From Polytrichum commune (lineage: Eukaryota; Streptophyta; Polytrichopsida; Polytrichales; Polytrichaceae): 64,000 nucleotides of DNA. A model generated the notes under the pieces. It saw only the letters and a program-made list of their open reading frames with translations. It made no database searches and was not told the origin of the DNA. The position numbers and the translations under genes are program-made. The DNA is taken from positions 17,967,501 through 18,031,500 of the forward strand of contig OX485805.1 in assembly GCA_950295325.1 (NCBI GenBank). Direction: 5' to 3'. Below, in pieces: positions 59,877-64,000 of this stretch; position 1 is the first letter of the stretch, and every line of letters begins with the position of its first letter.

Positions 59877-60232
59877 TACACTAAATATGGTATTTAATTT
59901 CACTACGGTAACTTTTTGAATGATATTTCTTATGACTTAAGTGAACAAATATTGTCATGGATGATGGATGAGTTCATCCATTCGCCAAAACCTTACCTTC
60001 TCTTGTCAGCAACTTGTGATGAAAATTTGTCATGGATGACTAAAATTGGGATGAAAAATCACTTGGTAAGGGATAGTAATTGCAACACTATAGACCTATA
60101 ATCCTTTGAAATTACGAAAAATGAAAAATAATTTTGGGTTAACATTTGGTGTTGGTGAAATTATACCGTGTTTACAATTAGTATTGAGCAAGACGATTAG
60201 AATTAGTGACACTAAATATTATATTTGGTGTA
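59877..60232 (+). mobile_element. MITE, TA-flanked, family A copy 4
   Basis: Full-length copy (356 bp). Inverted ends TACACTAAATATGGTATTTA and, reversed, TACACCAAATATAATATTTA. The central hairpin ATGGATGAGTTCATCCAT is conserved. A 61-codon frame inside (59,916-60,101) comes from the repeat and is not a gene. Confidence 0.75.
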
Positions 60233-60894
60233 GTTAGTGTGTGTGCACAGATGTGATGCTTATGGTAGAACGTCCATCGCAAGTGGTCGGAGTAATCTGG
60301 AAACTTTACCATGTGTTGGTAGAAGGTTAAAGAGGTTATATCCAAACTCGGTTTGCAAAAAATACCTTTGGGATGTTAGCTAATCCAACCCAAAATGTCA
60401 GTTGGTCGGATATACGTAAGTTGATAGAATGACCCAAAAGCTCTACCATAGGTTGGTAGAAGGTTAGAGACGCCATATCCAAAAATACGTCATAGAAATG
60501 ACCTCCATACGTTGGTTGATCATGCCAAAAACGTGAGATGGTAGGTAGTGTTTAGAACATGTTTTCCAACCTTAAATGGAAGTTTTAGAGAAGTACATGG
60601 TGAAGGAGCATTCTAGGGATGAAGGACTAGCTTGGACGTGTTTTGGCAAGGTTGGACGTGACTGATGGTGAACTAGTTAATGGAGCAAGGAAGGAGTGTG
60701 AAAACCCATCAACGTCCACGTGGGAGCAATATTGTGCTCATGTAGGAATAAGCCCACAAACACATGAATTGTCATGTAAATTTGCGTATCCTGACATACA
60801 TACCTCTACATGTCCCTCAAAATAAAGACATGCTAACTTTTACTTCAAATGTAAGCTCCTTAAAATGTAATATATTTGAAACAAACCTTTCCTT
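60233..60894. other. No recognisable gene
   Basis: Has a local duplication of the phrase CTACCATAGGTTGGTAGAAGG (near 60,307 as ACCATGTGTTGGTAGAAGGT and near 60,440) but no gene. Confidence 0.45.
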
Positions 60895-61155
60895 TTGGCA
60901 TGATCACCTTATTTTCTATTGAGACAACCGATTTGGGTTCTCGCACTGCCAAATCCGGGTGACTACCAAACAATATTCAACCATGTAAGATTTCATGTCA
61001 CTTTCTCATCCATTTTCTTGACATAATCTTCCATGGTCACTTTTGTTTTTGGCAACCTTGTGTAAAATGAAATGAGATTGCCAATCATTTCTCAATCAAT
61101 GAGAGATTTTTAAAAGTTGTGGTCACGGTCACTAGTCACTACACCATTTGTGGTA
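60895..61155 (-). repeat. Dispersed repeat, copy 2 of an inverted pair
   Basis: Reverse-orientation relative of 32,812-33,080; see that entry for the shared phrases. Confidence 0.55.
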
Positions 61156-63440
61156 TTTAGACTCACATGTCCTTTCTGCAAAGAGCCTAAACTAGATGCC
61201 TAGAGGTCTCAAATTGTCACGTCCATTGATTGTTAATGTGATGCAATTCACCAACATGAGTTTATTTATTTATTTATTTTTGGTTTGTTTTCATATAAAC
61301 ATTATGACATTTAGAGTAACACATTAAAGTACTTGAGATAATCATTTTGCGTTATAACTTCCGAGGGGGAAGACATTCTCGAGCATATTGATAGCAAGAG
61401 GCATGTGATTACATTTTTGTATGCAAGAGACAGATGCTCTTAAGCATACTAATGCCAAGTGTCATTTGTGTACACTTTAATTAACTCGTAGACCATTGTG
61501 TAACATTAAGCATACACCTCATAGCAATATTGAACATGTTCATGCCAAGATATTAGCCAGCGCACTTGAAAGCCAAGTGTCACAAACAGTGAAGTTGTTG
61601 ATCATTAGTGTAAACCCAACATACACCTCAAAACATGACAAATGGCACTAAATACCATAAATGACGTAGTGTAAACACGCCCTCGTGCCATTACCTTTTG
61701 TATCTATTATGAACAACTTTACGAGGTGATTTTTTTCCCCAAGTCCACCTACATCTCGAACATGTCGTTTGTGAAGAAACATGATTACTTCATTTTTAAA
61801 TTCTTTAAAGATCTAAAAGTTTTTGCAGCCATCTATTGGCGGCATCTAAAAGATTGTACCAAATCCACTACTTGGCATCCCCATCCCACATTTGAATCTA
61901 ATCCACTTGCCTAAGTAACAAAAGAAAATTGACCTTTTGGGGATTTTTTGGTCGTTAGCCTCGACAATTGAACAAAGTTGTCATTCCAAGGAAGTCAATG
62001 GATGATGGCTTGAGGCCTCAAGGCAAAGCAACCGCCTTATTAGGCGACTTGCCTAGCTAGCACCTTACAAATGGAGGGATGTCCTTTCCTTTGTTGGTTG
62101 TTCTCATGTTACTCCAACATGTGTGCTCTTTTGTGATGACGTGGCATGTCAAGGCCTACTTGTGGATGTCCATGTGGCATTTGAAGCCCCTTTGATTTGC
62201 TATGTGCATTTGAGTAAGTGGATGCAAATATCTAGATTTGGTCCCTTTTTCTTATATACTTATAGCTTTTCACAATATATAAGATTCCCAAACAAATAAC
62301 ATCTAGTCTCATAGATGAATATGATTTTTGCACCAATACCTAGAACCATTATTGAGCAGCTAGATGGCGGTCTTTTCCCAGCGAAAGAGGATGTAATTAA
62401 AAGTAACTATGAATTTATAATTGCTTGTTGAAAACTCTACGGTGAACAACCATAGTGCTTCCTATAAAAGGAGAATCCCAAAGTTAAAGGGGGATTATTC
62501 GTGCCCTATACATGGTCTTACTTAACACATCTAAGCAGTTGACTAATGTTATGAACAATGACATCTCAATAATTAGGTATTACCCTTGGATGCCTAGGGG
62601 TTTGGTCAAGGTATATAGATGAACTCAAAGAATGTGCTAAATCACTTCAAATGTCATTGATCATCTTCAAAAAGTTGTAGAGATTTGTTATCAGGTCACA
62701 TACATACACCTACAATTTCACATGACCTCCTTTAGCATTAAGTGTATGATGAGAAAACAATAAAAGAAAATAACACTCTTAGATTAATGATGCAATAGGA
62801 TTGACATTTACAACAACTTACATGTAACAAACAACTCATGGCCCCTTTTGTTATCAAGTTATGCACAATGCTTTAATAGAAGTGGTGGCATGCGGGAACT
62901 ATATATATATTTTTAAAGTACAAAATATAACAAAGGAACCAAACTTGGTGAACAAGCTTATGAAAAAGTCAAGAGTCCTCAAAATATAATATCTATTGAT
63001 ATCAACATTGTTGCACAAGAAGACCTTGACACCTCATGAGCCAAGTAGGATGGGAAGACGGAACATTAAAGTTGAGGTGGCAACACGTTTGGGTTCCATA
63101 GGCATTTAAGGGTCAAATGCCGAGTCATCTTCCCCAACTACATAACACGATGATGACATGAGCCCTCATGGCAATGAGTCAACTACCGTAGTAGTACCTT
63201 AGTAGTTTATTTGTCTAACACCATCATAATCGAAATTTGAAAGTAAATGAAATATTATATAATGATGGATCTCACATTATATGACTGTCGAAAAGGTTGC
63301 ACAAAACAATGTTTGCTCTTCTTGTGTGGCCATCACAATAGTGAGGTATAAAAATGAGCCTAATGCCGCCCATGGCTTAGTCTAATAGAGTTGTCATAAA
63401 AGGTTAATGCTAAAGAAGAATGAGCAAGGGTCGGATATAA
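61156..63440. other. No recognisable gene
   Basis: Contains a (TTTA)n run at about 61,261-61,279. Frames are below 65 codons with no domains. Confidence 0.4.
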
Positions 63441-63946
63441 GGGCCACTTCACACACGAGACTGAGAACCCGTGACCATTACACTTCAAGCACTCTCATTG
63501 GTGGAAAAGGCGGAGCCGGTCCAAGTTCACTTCACACTATGCTTGAGGGACCAACGGAGTAAGTATGTGAATGCAAGTTGGATGTAAAGTCTACATGGAT
63601 TCCTACACGGCATTGAATGGGTCATGTTTCATAGTCACTTGGATTATTTTCAAAAACCACCTCTTGGAGGTAGGCCTAGCACAAAACCATTGAGAGACCA
63701 TGGCACTCCCAATGCTCATAACGGTTGATTTATTCTATTTTATTATGTGGGAGGACCCGCATGAATAGAAATTCATTGAAATAGCTTTTGGTTGAGGGCC
63801 CGGTCACATATGGCTTCACACTACACTTGAGGATCCGTGATCACACTGCATGATTTTGGAGGTGTCTTGGGATGGCCTTTGGACACTTCCTTTTGGGCTC
63901 TCACAATTTCATGGCCACGGCTCTTGGCTTGTGTGTGAAGTGGCCC
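63441..63946 (-). mobile_element. Harbinger-type MITE, intact copy
   Basis: The 506-bp element has terminal inverted repeats GGGCCACTTCACACACGAG and GTGTGTGAAGTGGCCC, and an exact 3-bp TAA duplication (63,438-63,440 and 63,947-63,949), the PIF/Harbinger pattern. It is inverted relative to the copies at 31,505 and 34,144, has no nested insertion and encodes no transposase. Exact target repeats make it the best reference copy of this family. Confidence 0.85.
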
Positions 63947-64000
63947 TAAGGTGGCAAAATGTGCAACACATTGTGGGTGGTGGGGGCCATGATAGGTAAG

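Overview
The window looks like nuclear DNA of a land plant. It is AT-rich, has very few genes and is crowded with decayed mobile elements. The plant assignment rests on three things: two intron-containing NTF2 genes with the plant-type protein sequence and plant-type splice position, telo-box motifs (AAACCCTA) in their promoters, and a short run of the TTTAGGG telomere unit. The species cannot be named from this sequence. There is no sign of prokaryotic or organellar gene organisation.

Only two genes look intact. They are NTF2 copies in the same orientation at 16.9-18.8 kb and 26.9-28.1 kb, each with two exons. They lie in a segmental duplication (about 16,702-21,580 and 26,597-29,790) that includes promoter, intron and about 1.5 kb or more of 3' flank. 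The predicted 122-residue proteins are identical and the exons differ by three synonymous bases, while intron and promoter have changed clearly more. The downstream copy has a consensus TATA box and two complete CCAAT/telo-box promoter repeats. The upstream copy has an altered TATA, one CCAAT lost, an extra intronic repeat unit and a transposon-like insertion in its 3' flank.

The rest, region by region. 0-16.7 kb: no recognisable gene; a TA-flanked MITE, a tandem repeat of about 218 bp with poly-C tracts, several minisatellites and twin hairpins. 21.6-26.6 kb: gene-poor spacer. 29.8-38.7 kb: repeats, including a Harbinger-type MITE family with another MITE nested inside one copy, and a full-length but degenerate 5S rRNA-like sequence. 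39.3-40.4 kb: a hAT element with 8-bp target duplication and a relic of the transposase C-terminus. 42-47 kb: MITEs, a long (GA)n tract and a foldback hairpin. 47.2-48.0 kb: a pogo/Lemi1-like element keeping only a C-terminal transposase-like ORF. 52.3-56.1 kb: a decayed multi-exon gene of a repetitive family (motif HGKGPHDGAG), split by a Mutator-like element with 210-230 bp terminal inverted repeats and a 9-bp target duplication. 56.1-64 kb: long poly-G/poly-C tracts, a 753-bp TIR element and further MITE copies.

No conventional rRNA array, intact tRNA gene, CRISPR array or operon is visible. Coordinates of degenerate repeats are approximate, because they come from reading by eye rather than from alignment software.
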